Shown here piece by piece: positions 10,051-21,210 of a stretch of 64,000 nt of DNA; within the stretch, counting starts at the first letter, position 1, and each line of letters opens with the position of its first letter. Below the pieces are notes generated by a model. The model did no database searches. It saw nothing but the letters and a program-made list of their open reading frames with translations, and was not told the DNA's origin. The translations under genes were made by a program, and so were the position numbers. This DNA comes from Ichthyosporea sp. XGB-2017a (lineage: Eukaryota > Opisthokonta > Ichthyosporea), in the NCBI GenBank assembly GCA_002811675.1, contig PDIM01000002.1, forward strand, positions 86,303 through 150,302, read 5' to 3'.

Positions 10051-10464
10051 CTTTTTAAAATCAAACAAAACAAAAAATACACAAAGCAAAATCAAACTGA
10101 AGAAAGACAAGAACAAGGAAAAGGACCCAAGATAACCTCCTGCACACAATAATAATAATAATAAGTCCTGATCAGTCACATGTACCCTGGCCCCCCAATG
10201 ACTAGCAGCTCTCACGTGGGCCCTGTTAGGGTTAGGGGATCCTCCTCTAGTCGCCCCTTTCTTCTAATATCTCGAGGCCACGAAACAAACAACAAACCAT
10301 AGGAATAGCTTTTATGCGCTTTTTATTTCTTATTGTTATTGTGCCCCTGGCAAATAAATACAAGTACACCACACTCTGCCCCTTCTTTAACACACACCAA
10401 CATGTTAGCCACCATACCAATGTATTATTACCCAAAATCTATTAAACCCCGAGTCCCTTCAATA
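10051..10464. promoter_or_regulatory. NAF1 upstream region
   Basis: A 414-bp gap between the NAF1 start and the stop of the upstream gene. It contains an (ATA)n microsatellite near 10149-10166, a CACGTG box at 10213-10218 and a TTAGGGTTAGGG telomere-like word near 10227-10238. No gene seen. Confidence 0.45.
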
Positions 10465-11052
10465 CTAATTTACATTTTCTTCTTTTTTCGCCAAAGACGA
10501 GCCTAAAGGAAACGACTCTTCAGGAAGAAACTGCCCATCAACATATCGAAACAGAGTAATATCCTTCAGACCAGAGGTGAAGTAAATGTCGTTTAACTCA
10601 CATATTCCCCATCCATATGAGAAAGCCCCCCCACCAAGTTTGTCTGCCATCTTTACATGGGGGACATATGGCGTGGTCTTGTATAGATCAGCGCCTATAA
10701 CTTTCACCAGTGGATCTTTGATTTTGCTATGGAGCTCTTTTAATTTAGCTTCTTCTTCAACTTTCATGAAGATTCCCGTATTCGACTTTGTACCAAACCC
10801 TGCCACCGTTGCTTTTTTAACATCCATTGTTGATCTGGCAACAGAATCGACTATTTTCGCCACTTCTTTGGCTTCTTCACCAGAGCACCTAAATGGCTTG
10901 TGTAATGTAATCATTGGTTTTGTATTTCCATATCTTCTCAGCACTCGAGTTGATCCTAACTTCGCTGCAAACATTTTTTGCAAACTTCTTAGCTCGGCAC
11001 CCGCGCGATCACGGGTCAACATCCCAATACAATACAGCCGTACACCACTCAT
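10465..11052 (-). CDS. 2H phosphoesterase-like protein, catalytic motifs degenerate
   Basis: 195 residues. The layout resembles the LigT/2H phosphoesterase fold: a first strand motif MITLHKPF (residues 47-54), a middle GIFMKVE strand, and YVPHVKMA (129-136) where the second motif is expected. Active members carry H-x-T/S at both sites. Here the first reads M-I-T and the second H132-V-K, so catalytic residues are replaced at both. I infer an inactive, RNA-binding or scaffolding paralogue; family membership is by motif order only. The start is the ATG at 11052. It lies between NAF1 and VPS50 on the same strand. Confidence 0.5.
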   Translation of the reverse strand: MSGVRLYCIGMLTRDRAGAELRSLQKMFAAKLGSTRVLRRYGNTKPMITLHKPFRCSGEEAKEVAKIVDSVARSTMDVKKATVAGFGTKSNTGIFMKVEEEAKLKELHSKIKDPLVKVIGADLYKTTPYVPHVKMADKLGGGAFSYGWGICELNDIYFTSGLKDITLFRYVDGQFLPEESFPLGSSLAKKEENVN

Positions 11053-11292
11053 TTTATAGCGCACCCTAATCTGACTCGTATCAAAACTAAACAAGAAACA
11101 GAAAACACACACAGGCCCTCAATAGCCAAACAGACTTTTCAATTTCTAAAGCTATCCGCGAAATCTCAAAACAACAACGGAAAATTAAAAAAAAAAACAA
11201 AAAATAAAAAATAAAAAATAAAAAAAAGCAACACAAATAATACAAAGCATGGCGTATGTCAAGGTACCGATTTATGATTTATTCTCAAACAA

Positions 11293-14200
11293 TCATGTCG
11301 CCACTGAAACAGCCGACTTTGACGAGGATGAAGAATTGGCTGCTGCTTGAGAAGCATTCTTGCAGACGTTCACTTTATCGTTGTTGTAGATATGTTCCAC
11401 CGCTGCAAGGAGTCCCTGACGCGCTTTTTTGTTGAGGCCACTGGAGAGACCGGTGTTTACAAGGTTGCAAAATTGAGCAGCTGTAAAGCTGTCACGATGT
11501 TTTGAAACAAAATTTTCAAAATCACACTCGTTCAAGTAGAAAGCACGAATAAAGTTTTCAACACAATCTCTGTATGGGATTGGCATTATGGGAGATATAT
11601 TTTCCAATTTTGAAACAAAAAACTGAAGGTCAAGGAGCATGAGGGCTCTTCCTTCGTTATTGCAGCGTTTCACTTTTGAGAATCCGTGAACGAGAATATC
11701 CATTGCATTCCTGATACTCAGGTCCCAGATGGACATGTATACGGTTTTGGGAATGGATGGTACACCATCGATAAGGACTCCAAAGAGTTCAAATCGTTTG
11801 ACCAAAATGTCACAGTACATGCTTTGTTCGGAAGCAATCTCTTTCAGATCCCATTTGGCGGCGACAATTTCGTCAAAGACCTTTTCAAACCCCACACATT
11901 TAAGGGAAATATTTTTGTACATGAATAGGCGAAGTTCAGGAACAATGTCTACAGTATTTGAGTAAAAGTTTTGAATAAACTTTTTAAACTTCTGCTGTAG
12001 ACTTTCCAAGCTTTTGCTGGGAAGCGAAGAATCAAGTGGCAGAATTTCTTCAATGGAAGTTTTGACCAGGCGAAGGGCATAAGATACAAATTGAAGAGAC
12101 TCGACGGCAATCACGCGATGTTCTAAACCAAAAAGGTTATTGAAAAGGTTAATATCAGTCATCATGTTTGGTCGTGGAAATCTAGTCTCTAGAATCTTTT
12201 CGTACACCTTTTTAGGAGGGAGGGTCTTTTTAGCTGCAGTAGCATCTACTGACTGACTATTTGAAGATGCGTCGCTCGTCACTTCTTCCTTGCTACATTC
12301 CCGACTCATGCGATTGTCAATTTTTCCTACAGTCGTGTTCGTAATGATTGCTTGCAAACGTGCAAGCATGCTCCGAAGCCTGTCGGAAAGGCAGCGCTTG
12401 CTTGCAAGGTATTCATTTGGTTCGTAAATATCACTGGCCAAAGCGGGTGAGCCAAAGAATAAATAAATGGCGTAGATATAGTAGTCGCACAGTTGAGTGA
12501 GACCTACAAATATGTGATAGGACAGCGGTCTGAAAGATTTCATCATTTCAATATACGTTCCAACAAGTCGCACCAAGTTCAGGGATACTGATGAAAGCAA
12601 AGGGTCTGTCAACAATTCATCTGTATCCACGGCAGGCGATGCAACGCGTTCCACCATACTGTTGCTTTCCCCACCAGTAGACGGTGCACTACCTGTTTCA
12701 GGGGTCCATCCAGCTAGCAAAACGTTGACAAAGGTATTTTCAACCTCTGGCGAGTGGCTACCTTTTGCAAACCATTTTTGCAGGCTCTTTTCACGTAAAA
12801 AGTATTTGCAGTGGACCATTTCACAGCGAAGGCTATCAAGCTTTGTGTCGGTCCCTTTGCATATCGGAAAGACGGATCGCAGGTGCTCCACACTCTGCGT
12901 TGCGCTAAGGATTCCAGAATATTCTTTGAGCTTATAGATTGAAAACCCCTTTTGCAGGGGGCACTTTTGCCAGACGTCGTTTTCAAGCATGGTCTTAATA
13001 TCATCCATTTTCGCACGGTGAAAGCTTTTGAAATAGAGCACCGATTTCGACTTGATTATATCCCTCAGGATAAAATTCGAATGACTATTTGTCAAGTCTT
13101 CTTTGGCAAAGTACTCGCCTGCATCCCCTACAATATCTCCACTGGAAAACCGAATAAACTCCCGACCCAAAGATTCCAAATTGGACACACATTTCATGAG
13201 AAACATGAAATCATTCAACTGCAGCAGGCTTACATCTTTTGCCTTTAAAAGAACGCTCACTTTAAACTGCACATCCTCCCAGATGCTCACTCTTCCAAAA
13301 TTGAGTTTACGAAAAAACGTACTTTTCAAAGTACTCGAGTTATCTTTGAATATGCCCCAAAGTTGTTTGCCCCCCTCTTTGCTCTCTGTGAAAGCCATAA
13401 TGCTGTGGTGATTGAATAAAATTTCACCACAAAATTTGCACATATCTGCAAGACATTCAAGGTAAACTGGCCTAGATTGGGAGTCTTTTTGCAAGTCATA
13501 TTTTACCAAGTCTCTACATTTTTGCTTGTAGTCCAAAATACTTGCCATTCGGTCTTCGAATTCAGAACCGGCCGACTTTTCTTGTTCCTTGGCCCCACCC
13601 CTGTTATTATTGCAATCTCTCCTCCTCGATGCTTTGTCGACAAAATGCGTCACTAAATGCATCGTTGCGTCGTGTACAACTGTAGTAAAGTGAATGTGAA
13701 GTTGATCCAAGGCACGGTCCAGCCGACCAAGTAGGGCATAGGACTGTAAAATATTACAATATTGTTTGCCATTAAAGCAAAAGCACAAGTCATTCAAAGC
13801 TTGATCAAGCATCTCTTCAATGCTTTCACAGGTCACTTGAACTTCATATTGGAGGTCTCTCACACATGCGTATTTGGTGTGTTTTTTCAATTCATTTTTA
13901 CATTCAATGACCAAAGATAGACATTTGGCAAAATCAGGACTCTCGTCTACAGAAAAAGAAAAGGAAAAAATGTTGGTACCCCAAAAAACAAAAAAAGAAA
14001 AGAAAAGAAAAGAAAAAGAAGAAAGGAAGGAAGAAAGTTTTTACCTTTGAGGATATCTTTGGCCATTTCGTGTTTCATGCACAGTTGCTTGATACAAATT
14101 ACCTCTTCAAGGACCCTTTGAAGGTTTTCCTTTCTTCTATGCCGCCTTACAATGTCTAAACTTTTACGCACCAAAAGTTCTTCTGCTTTTTCCACACAAT

Positions 14201-14874
14201 TTCTCCCATTTTTGCATACGACTTCTGCAATTTGCAATTCAGATTTAACGGTAGACAGTTTTTGCATTTCTGCGACAAATCTTTCATGATTGGTCATTAC
14301 CTTTTCAAACAGCTTCTTACTCACAGCATTCAATTCACGAATTGTTAGCATTCGTGCCTCATCAATGGAAGCTTCGCAAAATGGTTCAGGCATGAGATTG
14401 ATTGTATCCACCACGGCGTTAAAATCACTGCCTGTACATACCCACAAACGAAAAAAGAAAAAAAGTCAAAAACACACTTCATCAACTGCAAAAAATCTAA
14501 ATCCTGTGTACTTACTGAAATACTCTTTGGGAATTTCGGCAATCAAAACTTCATCCGATATCGCGGGAAGTTGGATTGGATTTTCAACGGCCTCTACACC
14601 AGGGGACAAACTTTGAAAGGGAAGTCGTCTCTTTCTTGGCAATTCTATACATGGATTAGCTTCGCTCGTTTCTATTTACTCTTTCAAAAAGTCTTTAATA
14701 CATACCGAAACTTTCGTCGTTGCTTTGTTCAGCCATTTGATCCTTTCCCTCTAGATATTGTCCATCACTGCCATTGTGCGAGTGGTTAGATTGCGCGGTA
14801 TTATACTTTTCCTCCAACTTATTCTTCAGTTTCCCTGCCTCCCTCTTTACACGATCTAAAAATGTGTCTATCAT
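11293..14874 (-). CDS. VPS50: Syndetin (VPS50), EARP complex subunit
   Basis: Four exons (14706-14874, 14516-14671, 14045-14431, 11293-13946) give 1121 residues. The introns are 34, 84 and 98 nt, and every junction keeps frame. The N-terminus starts MIDTFLDRVKREAGKL. The C-terminal DUF2451 region is very close to animal syndetin: AAKWDLKEIASEQ, KVKRCNNEGRALMLLDLQFF, PIPYRDCVENFIRAFYL. Syndetin replaces VPS54 in the endosome-associated recycling complex with VPS51-53, tethering recycling endosomes. The exon joined by the 34-nt intron supplies the conserved IPKEYFSSDF segment. An upstream hydrophobic open stretch (to 14994) lies before the good ATG and is not included. Confidence 0.9.
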
Positions 14875-15104
14875 GGCTGGTTGAGAGTAAAATCCAAAAT
14901 CCCAAGACAGCAGGCCGCAAGAAGAGCAAAGAAACCAAAGAAACCCAGATGATGATAATATTAATAATATGCCCCACATTCCACACCCAAACACCCCTCC
15001 CTGCCATAACCCTACCGCGGATACATCAGCTGTTGTACGGGTATTTTTTATTCTATTCTTTTTTCATCACAGGTATAGAAAACAAAGAGAGGCTGGCTGG
15101 CTGG

Positions 15105-16484
15105 CTACTGGTAAAATTCAAATTCATGGTCGTCTTTCTTGACAGTGTTTTTGTATGCCTTGTCAAAGTCTTTGGATAGGATGACATAGCGATTCTTGCG
15201 AACTGCTTGCATTCCAGCTTCTTGGCATATGGAGGAAATTTCCGCACCCGATACTTTGTCTGGGCGCGATACATAGTCTTCGAGATCCACTTCTTCGGAA
15301 AGATTCATTTTCGAGGTAATTGTGCTAAAAATAAGACGTTTTTGTCTACGATCTGGCATGGGAAATTCAATTTTACGGTCCAATCTACCCGGTCGCAAAA
15401 GAGCAGGATCCAAAGTGTCTGCTCTATTTGTAGCCATGATTACTTTGACATTATCATTTTGATCAAACCTTTCGAAATAAAAAGCAAAAAAAGAAAAAGG
15501 AATACATATTAAGAACCACTCACCCCACCTTGAAACTTTGAAACTATGCAATACATACCCATCCATTTGATTTAGCAATTCTAGCAAGATTCTTTGCACT
15601 TCTCTGTCTGCACCCGTTTGTGCATCAAATCTCTTTGTCGCAATAGCATCAATTTCATCAATAAAAATGATGGCAGGAGAATTTTCTTTTGCAAGTCTAA
15701 ACACGTCACGGACCATTCTAGGACCCTCACCCAAATATTTTTGAACAAATTCTGATCCCACAACCCGAATAAAAGATGCAGTGGTGTGATGTGCCACAGC
15801 CTTTGCGAGCATAGTTTTGCCTGTACCGGGAGGTCCGTACATGAGAACTCCGCGAGGGGGATCGATACCTTTCGAAAAACAAAATAATAATAATAATAAT
15901 AAAAGATTAACAATCTATTAACAATCTATATACTTAATTGAACGCTTTTCTTTCTCCTTTCCCTTACCAATTTGTTTGTACAGTTCGTGATGCGTCAGGG
16001 GCAATTCAACAGCCTCTCTCATTTCTTGTTTCTGAATATCCATTCCTCCAATATCTGCATATCCCACATCTGGTTTCTCGTCAGCCCCAAGCATGGATAT
16101 ACTACTATCTGCCTCTGGGGGCAGAACATCGACCAATGCATTGGAATGTTTATGTAACGCCACAGACGATGAAGGTTTAAGCAGTTCCCGATCAATGGTG
16201 CTCAGAATACGAACATAGTAATTTGATCCAGTCGTTGATCCTACAATACCAGTGTTGGCATCAATGGCTTCCAAAAATTGACCAATCACGAGAGGTACTG
16301 ACTGGATTCTCTTTACCTCTTCCTGTGCTCTTAATAACTCCCCCCTCAAATTTTTTTGCTCATCCTTGATGTAATCCTCTTGAATTTGAAGAAATTCAAG
16401 TTGCTGAGTCAATTTTTTATAATTTGTATACAAGTCCTGGTTCTCTGCGGACAGAGATGCCTTTACATCTGAAACGTCTGTCAT
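15105..16484 (-). CDS. PSMC4: 26S proteasome regulatory ATPase RPT3 (PSMC4)
   Basis: Three exons (15968-16484, 15559-15868, 15105-15468) with introns of 99 and 90 nt give 396 residues. An N-terminal coiled coil and OB domain precede the AAA module. Walker A is GPPGTGKT, Walker B is [15 protein letters not shown], and the arginine-finger region reads [38 protein letters not shown]-type spacing assigns it to RPT3 rather than other RPTs. The C-terminus EFEFYQ keeps the HbYX-like tail, inferred to dock into the 20S alpha ring. The 5' leader contains T25 only 11 bases before the ATG. It is divergent from delta-COP. Confidence 0.95.
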
Positions 16485-16872
16485 AATTACTAATCAAAAA
16501 AAAAAAAAAAAAAAAAAAATCACAAATTACCCAAAAAAAAGAAAAAGGAAAAAGGAATAATAAATAAATAAGAAAAGAGAAGGAGGGAGGGAGGACTCGG
16601 GACTCGGGAGAGTGAAACAAACACACAAGAAGATGATCAGTGATCACTGCAGGCCACTGTGTCAGCCAGTTATATAGTCTAGTTTGGTTGTCACTTTTTC
16701 ACTGTCCCCTAACCCCCCTTGATCCATCCATCTTTGATGACGGGTGGGAGGGAGTTGGAGTTATTGTTTATTTATTGTTGCTGTGTTGTTTATATGAAGG
16801 GTAGATTCTTGTATTCTTGTTCTTGTCAATCTCTCTCTGTCTCTCTTATTCTCTGTTTTTCAATAAGGCATC
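16485..16872. promoter_or_regulatory. Divergent promoter region, RPT3 / delta-COP
   Basis: A 388-bp head-to-head region. It starts with an A25 run on the plus strand (16496-16520) next to the RPT3 ATG, then purine-rich sequence. A TTATATAG word lies near 16670 and pyrimidine-rich sequence precedes the delta-COP ATG. No gene. Confidence 0.4.
16496..16520 (+). repeat. A25 homopolymer in the RPT3 5' leader
   Basis: Twenty-five A residues on the plus strand, so T25 in the sense orientation of RPT3, ending 11 bases before its start codon. Confidence 0.9.
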
Positions 16873-18577
16873 ATGGTTCTGTTGGCAGCTTCCATCTGCA
16901 CAAAGATGGGCAGGGCCATCATATCGCGTCAGTTTGTCGATATGTCCCGATCACGCATTGAAGGTCTGCTTGCGGCTTTTCCAAAACTTGTGGGGACTGG
17001 AAAACAACATACGTTTGTGGAAACAGAATCGGTTCGTTATGTGTACCAGCCAATTGAGCATTTGTATGTTGTGTTGATTACCACCAAGAATAGCAACATT
17101 TTGGAGGATTTAGAGACTTTGCACTTGTTTGCGAGGGTGGTAAGTAGTATCCATGTTGTATACATATATGTGAATGTAATCTAATTGCCCTTTTGGTAGA
17201 TTCCGGAATATTGTAGAATGCTGACGGAAGGGGAGGTATCGGAAAATGCATTTGATTTGATTTTCGCCTTTGATGAGATTATTGCTCTTGGTTATCGTGA
17301 GAGTGTGAATTTAGCTCAAATTCGAACCTTTACGGAAATGGATTCTCATGATGAAAAAGTGTTTCAACTGGTTCAAAAGGTAAGAGGCATTTGTTATCGC
17401 CATTTATTATCTTTTTTTTAAAAAAAAAATGCCTTCGCCTGCTAACAAACATATATGTATTCAGAACAAGGAAAAGGAAGCGAAAGAAGAGGCCAAGCGA
17501 AAGATGAAAGAGTTGGAACAACAACGAAGAGATTTGAAAACAAACGTGGCACGGGGTTTTTCGGCCACTGGAGGGTTTGGTAGTAATTCGTCTGGAGGAC
17601 CGGGACCCATGTCTGCGTCGGGCAATAACAATTATGGCGGTGGCAATTCAGATTATGGTGGGAGTGCGCCATCCTTTTCTGCTGCACCACGCAAGGAAAA
17701 ACCTCTCAGCCGTGGTATGAAATTGGGCGGCAAGGCAAAGGTCAATGATTTTATGGATGCCCTGGAATCCGATGTTGGTATGGTGCCAGAGACGCCCGTG
17801 GTTGGTGGTTCGAGAACAAAAACAAACTCTGAATCAGTCCCGACCGAGTCGGTTCACATTCGCATCGAGGAGAGAATTTCCTTGTGTGCCAATCGCGATG
17901 GAGGTCTTCAGAACATGGAAGTAAAAGGGGATTTGTTTTTGGTGATTCAAGATGCGGAAAAGGCAAAGGCGAAAATTTGCCTAAACTTATTGGACGACAA
18001 GGGCTTTCAGTTTAAGACTCATCCAAATGTAAACAAAAAGCTTTTTAGCCAGGACAATATCATTGGCCTAAAAGACCCATCAAGATCTTTTCCCACCAAT
18101 TCTGAGCAGGGTGTTTTAAAGTGGCGCCTGCAAACGTCGGATGAGAGCCTGATTCCGCTCTCCATCAACTGCTGGCCCTCTGTCAATGGCGATGGCACCT
18201 GCGATGTAAATATCGAATATGAGCTTGAACAAACCCACCTTGTCCTCAAGGATGTCATCATAGCCATTCCAATCCCGCATGGTGCTGGTTCCCCATCCGT
18301 TGAAAGCTGTGATGGCCAGTACGACTTTAATTCTCGCCACGGTAGACTCGAATGGTCCATTCCTCTTATTGACGAAAATGAAACCTCTGGTTCAATGGAA
18401 TTTTCATTGGCAAGTTGTTCGGACGCAAATGCCTTATTTCCAGTGTCTGTGGATTTTGTTTCAAACAAGACTTGCTGTGAATTTGTTGTAGACTCGGTCT
18501 TATCTGCCGAAACCGAAGAAGAATTTAAGTACTCCATTGATACTTTGTTTGTTCCCGATTCCTATGAAGTTGTCTAA
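16873..18577 (+). CDS. ARCN1: Coatomer subunit delta (delta-COP)
   Basis: Three exons (16873-17139, 17200-17379, 17465-18577) with introns of 60 and 85 nt give 519 residues; the family is about 510. The N-terminal longin domain begins [22 protein letters not shown] basic coiled helix ([20 protein letters not shown]) and a Gly/Ser linker follow. The C-terminal mu-homology domain ends [18 protein letters not shown]. Delta-COP is part of the F-subcomplex of COPI, for Golgi-to-ER retrieval. Splice sites are canonical and both junctions are phase 0. Confidence 0.95.
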
Positions 18578-18691
18578 GCTGAAAAGAACAAAAAAAAAAG
18601 AAAAGAGAAAGAAGAGCTTGCAACGTTTTACTTGAGAGAATCTATGGATAAATAAAAAGAAAAAAAGAAAGTACAATTCGGATGTTTATTA

Positions 18692-19300
18692 TTATTGTGC
18701 TACGGCAGCAGGTGCAGCTCCACCAGCACTTGCAGTGTTGTGTGGACAAAATTTAACAATGTGCCCCATTTGATGACAGCCATTGCATACAATGTCCGGA
18801 GGAAATTGCCCTTGCGCTTGATGATGACCACCTCGTACCCCGCCTCTACCTCCTCTATAACCTCCTCCTCTTCCGCGCCCACCACGAAAACCACCACCAC
18901 GCCCTCGGAGTCCACCGCGATACCCACCAGCAAAAAGATCATGCCTCTCCAATAGCACTTGCACCGCCTTGTGCATATTTCCTAGAATAGATCCTTTCCC
19001 TCTTATACTCCTTCGGCCATACGCCAACAGATTCAAATTGGCACTAATTGTCCGCATAGATGTCGGACACAGCCGTGCAAAGTGCCCCTTTCCTTTACAT
19101 ATATGGCAATCTACCGCATCTTCACTATCCACACTTCCTCTCATAGAAGAACATTGGGACGCCCAATGTCCGAGCCCATTGCAATTAAAGCAGTTTTTCG
19201 GAGTTTCCCCATTTTCATCAGGCTCAGGTTGACTACTCGCCGCAAGTGCCAACTCTTCTTCTCCCACCTGCTCAGTTGCTGCTGCTTCTGTTTCACTCAT
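18692..19300 (-). CDS. CCHC zinc-knuckle, RGG-rich RNA-binding protein
   Basis: 202 residues with three CCHC zinc knuckles: CFNCNGLGHWASQC, CHICKGKGHFARLC and CNGCHQMGHIVKFC. Between the second and third is an arginine-glycine-rich stretch (GGYRGG, GRGGG, FRGGRGRGG). The N-terminus is acidic. This architecture resembles CNBP/Gis2-type single-stranded nucleic acid binding proteins, but three knuckles rather than seven argue against a direct orthologue. Inferred role: RNA binding in translation or mRNP control. The ATG at 19300 is followed by SETEAAA, an ordinary start. Confidence 0.75.
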   Translation of the reverse strand: MSETEAAATEQVGEEELALAASSQPEPDENGETPKNCFNCNGLGHWASQCSSMRGSVDSEDAVDCHICKGKGHFARLCPTSMRTISANLNLLAYGRRSIRGKGSILGNMHKAVQVLLERHDLFAGGYRGGLRGRGGGFRGGRGRGGGYRGGRGGVRGGHHQAQGQFPPDIVCNGCHQMGHIVKFCPHNTASAGGAAPAAVAQ

Positions 19301-19551
19301 TGATTAACTAACAAACAAAAAAAAAGACAATAAAAATAAAAAATACTTTAACTTACAAAAATAAAATCAACAACACCACAGAACAAAACCAAAACAAAAA
19401 AAAACAAAACAAAACAAAACAAAAAACAAAAACCTCGATAGACGGTACTGCTCGCTTGTTGGCCTCACAAAAACAGAACATCAGCAGGAAAAACTGATCG
19501 TTTCAAAAAGAGAACAGTGAACACAAAAAAAAAAAAAAAGAAAAAAAAAAG

Positions 19552-19623
19552 CTCTCCGACCGGGAATTGAACCCGGGTCTCCCGCGTGACAGGCGGGGAT
19601 ACTCACCACTATACTATCGAAGA
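19552..19623 (-). tRNA. tRNA-Asp (GTC)
   Basis: 72 nt. The acceptor stem TCTTCGA pairs with TCGGAGA (one G-T wobble). The anticodon loop contains CTGTCAC with anticodon GTC, and the T arm reads GGTTCAATTCC. No intron. A run of T residues follows the 3' end on the sense strand, as a Pol III terminator. Confidence 0.93.
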
Positions 19624-19760
19624 TTGCTCGCATGTCAGAGAGAGGCAATTGTCTGTACTTATAGTGTGCCACATGCGAGGAACGGGATGCAAAGAGCTCT
19701 ATAAAAATGAAAACAAAATTATTGCCTCCATTGTTCATCTTGAGGAATGGCACGAAGCGA

Positions 19761-20934
19761 ATGCACGAAGCGCATAGGTCTGGTGATCTGCCAGCTGACA
19801 ATCGGGTTTGGTGGCGAAGGAGTGTGCCATGACCAGTGATCATGAGTCATGGTGATGATAATGTAGACTTGTCTGGTGGCTACTCGGACGCAGGCGACTA
19901 CATCAAGTTTGATTTCCCAATGGCCTGGTCTGTGACCATGATGGCTTGCGGAGTGATTGAAAACAGAGATGCATTTGCGAGTGCTGGGGAATTGAATCAC
20001 GCCATGGATGCCATTCGGTGGGGTGCAGACTATTTTATCAAATGCCATCCAAAAGATGAAGTCTTTTACGCACAGGTAGGTGATCCCTACGATGAGCATG
20101 CGTCTTACTGGGGCACCCCGCAGGGATACACTGGGAAAAGGCCCGCTTGGCAAATCAACGCGACGGCACCGGGCACCGGCCTTACCTGTGAAACGGCGGT
20201 CGCCCTGGCTGCTGCTTCCATTGTGTTTGAAAAGAGCAATTCGTCGTACGCAGAGACTTTGCTCTCACACTCAAAGACTTTTCATGCCTTTGGTTTAAAG
20301 TTTAAAGGAAAATATTCAGACTTGGTTGCCAATGCTAAAGGTTTCTGCCCTTCTTCGAGCTATGAAGATGAAATGGGATGGACTCCCATGTGGCTGTATG
20401 GTACTATCAAGGATGGTACCTTTTTGGATAGTTTCCACTTTTTTTATGCCGCACAGAAACTTGTCAGACGGAGGTTTATTCAGCTAGAACGACAAAAAAG
20501 ATTGGTCTTAAAGTGCTGGCCGCGGGAGTGACGGGCGAGAGCAACTACTTTAGCACTGCAAATTACAACATCATTAACCACCCGAATATCTGCTCTTACA
20601 CTCCGCTTAGAACGCTCTGGTGCAATGAATGGGGTCCCAACAGGTATGCAGCCGAATGTGGCCTTTGTCAGCTTTGCACTCGCCGCGTACATTGGAAAGC
20701 AAAACAAAAGTTCATCTCAGCTAATAAAGCTTGGAAAGAGTCAGATACACTACTTTCTTGCTCTCGGTGGCAACCACTCCCAGAGCTTTATGGTCGGATT
20801 TGGAAACTCGGCTCCCACTCATTGTCATTACGAAACAGCCTCGACACCTAATGAGAAAAGTGGTTTTGAATACCTCCACAGCCAATCCAAACCCCTATGT
20901 CTTGGAAGGAAATAAAAAAGCAAAGCAAAGATAA
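19761..20934 (+). pseudogene. GH9 family endoglucanase pseudogene
   Basis: The glycoside hydrolase 9 signature is readable from start to near the end: EAHRSGDLPADNRV, DLSGGYSDAGDYIKFDFPM (the DAGD aspartate region), AMDAIRWGADYFIKCHP, then GGNHSQSFMVGFGNSAPTH and NPNPYVLEG. It is broken. TGA interrupts the frame at 19830-19832. The frame changes near 20420-20470, again near 20655 by one extra base (WGPNRYAA then NVAFVSFALAAYIG), and again near 20870. The C-terminal DYN/catalytic Glu region is missing. GH9 enzymes cut beta-1,4-glucan. It sits between tRNA-Asp and tRNA-Thr. Sequencing error cannot explain all breaks plus the lost C-terminus. Confidence 0.88.
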
Positions 20935-20940
20935 AGCGTT

Positions 20941-20965
20941 TAAATATGCAATATTTTTGGCCGTT
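20941..20965 (+). promoter_or_regulatory. Upstream element of tRNA-Thr(TGT), shared with tRNA-Thr(CGT)
   Basis: A 25-nt block starting TAAATATGC and ending TTTTTGGCCGTT lies 37 bases before the tRNA. The other threonine tRNA has the same block with 23 of 25 bases identical. Either a Pol III upstream element or a remnant of the duplication that made the pair. Confidence 0.55.
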
Positions 20966-21002
20966 AGACAACCGTCTGAGGGTTCTTTGCGCTGATGCAT
21001 TG

Positions 21003-21074
21003 GGTGCTGTGGCCAAGTGGTAAGGCGTGTGACTTGTAATCATAAGATCCCGGGTTCGACTCCCGGTAGTACCT
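21003..21074 (+). tRNA. tRNA-Thr (TGT)
   Basis: 72 nt. Acceptor GGTGCTG pairs with TAGTACC with wobbles. The anticodon loop CTTGTAA gives TGT, reading ACA. The box B region is GGTTCGACTCC. T-rich termination starts about 10 bases downstream. Confidence 0.93.
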
Positions 21075-21210
21075 CCAGACTTTCTTTTTTTGCTTCTTTT
21101 TTTTGTTTTCTATTTTTCTTTCCGACGTGCTTTTTGGCATCAAAGGGTGGCATTATTATTTTTTCTTTCTTTTTTTTTTCATTTGTGTTACTTATGAGAT
21201 TTATCTTATT

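Noticed and set aside
19481-19843. Minus-strand ORF through the tRNA-Asp
   Set aside because: It overlaps the tRNA and the GH9 pseudogene on the other strand; it is a shadow frame.
20420-20460. 26-nt intron (GTTTCC...GCACAG) to rescue the first GH9 frame change
   Set aside because: It would join frames, but at 26 nt it is shorter than any intron seen here, and the stop codon, further frameshifts and lost C-terminus remain.
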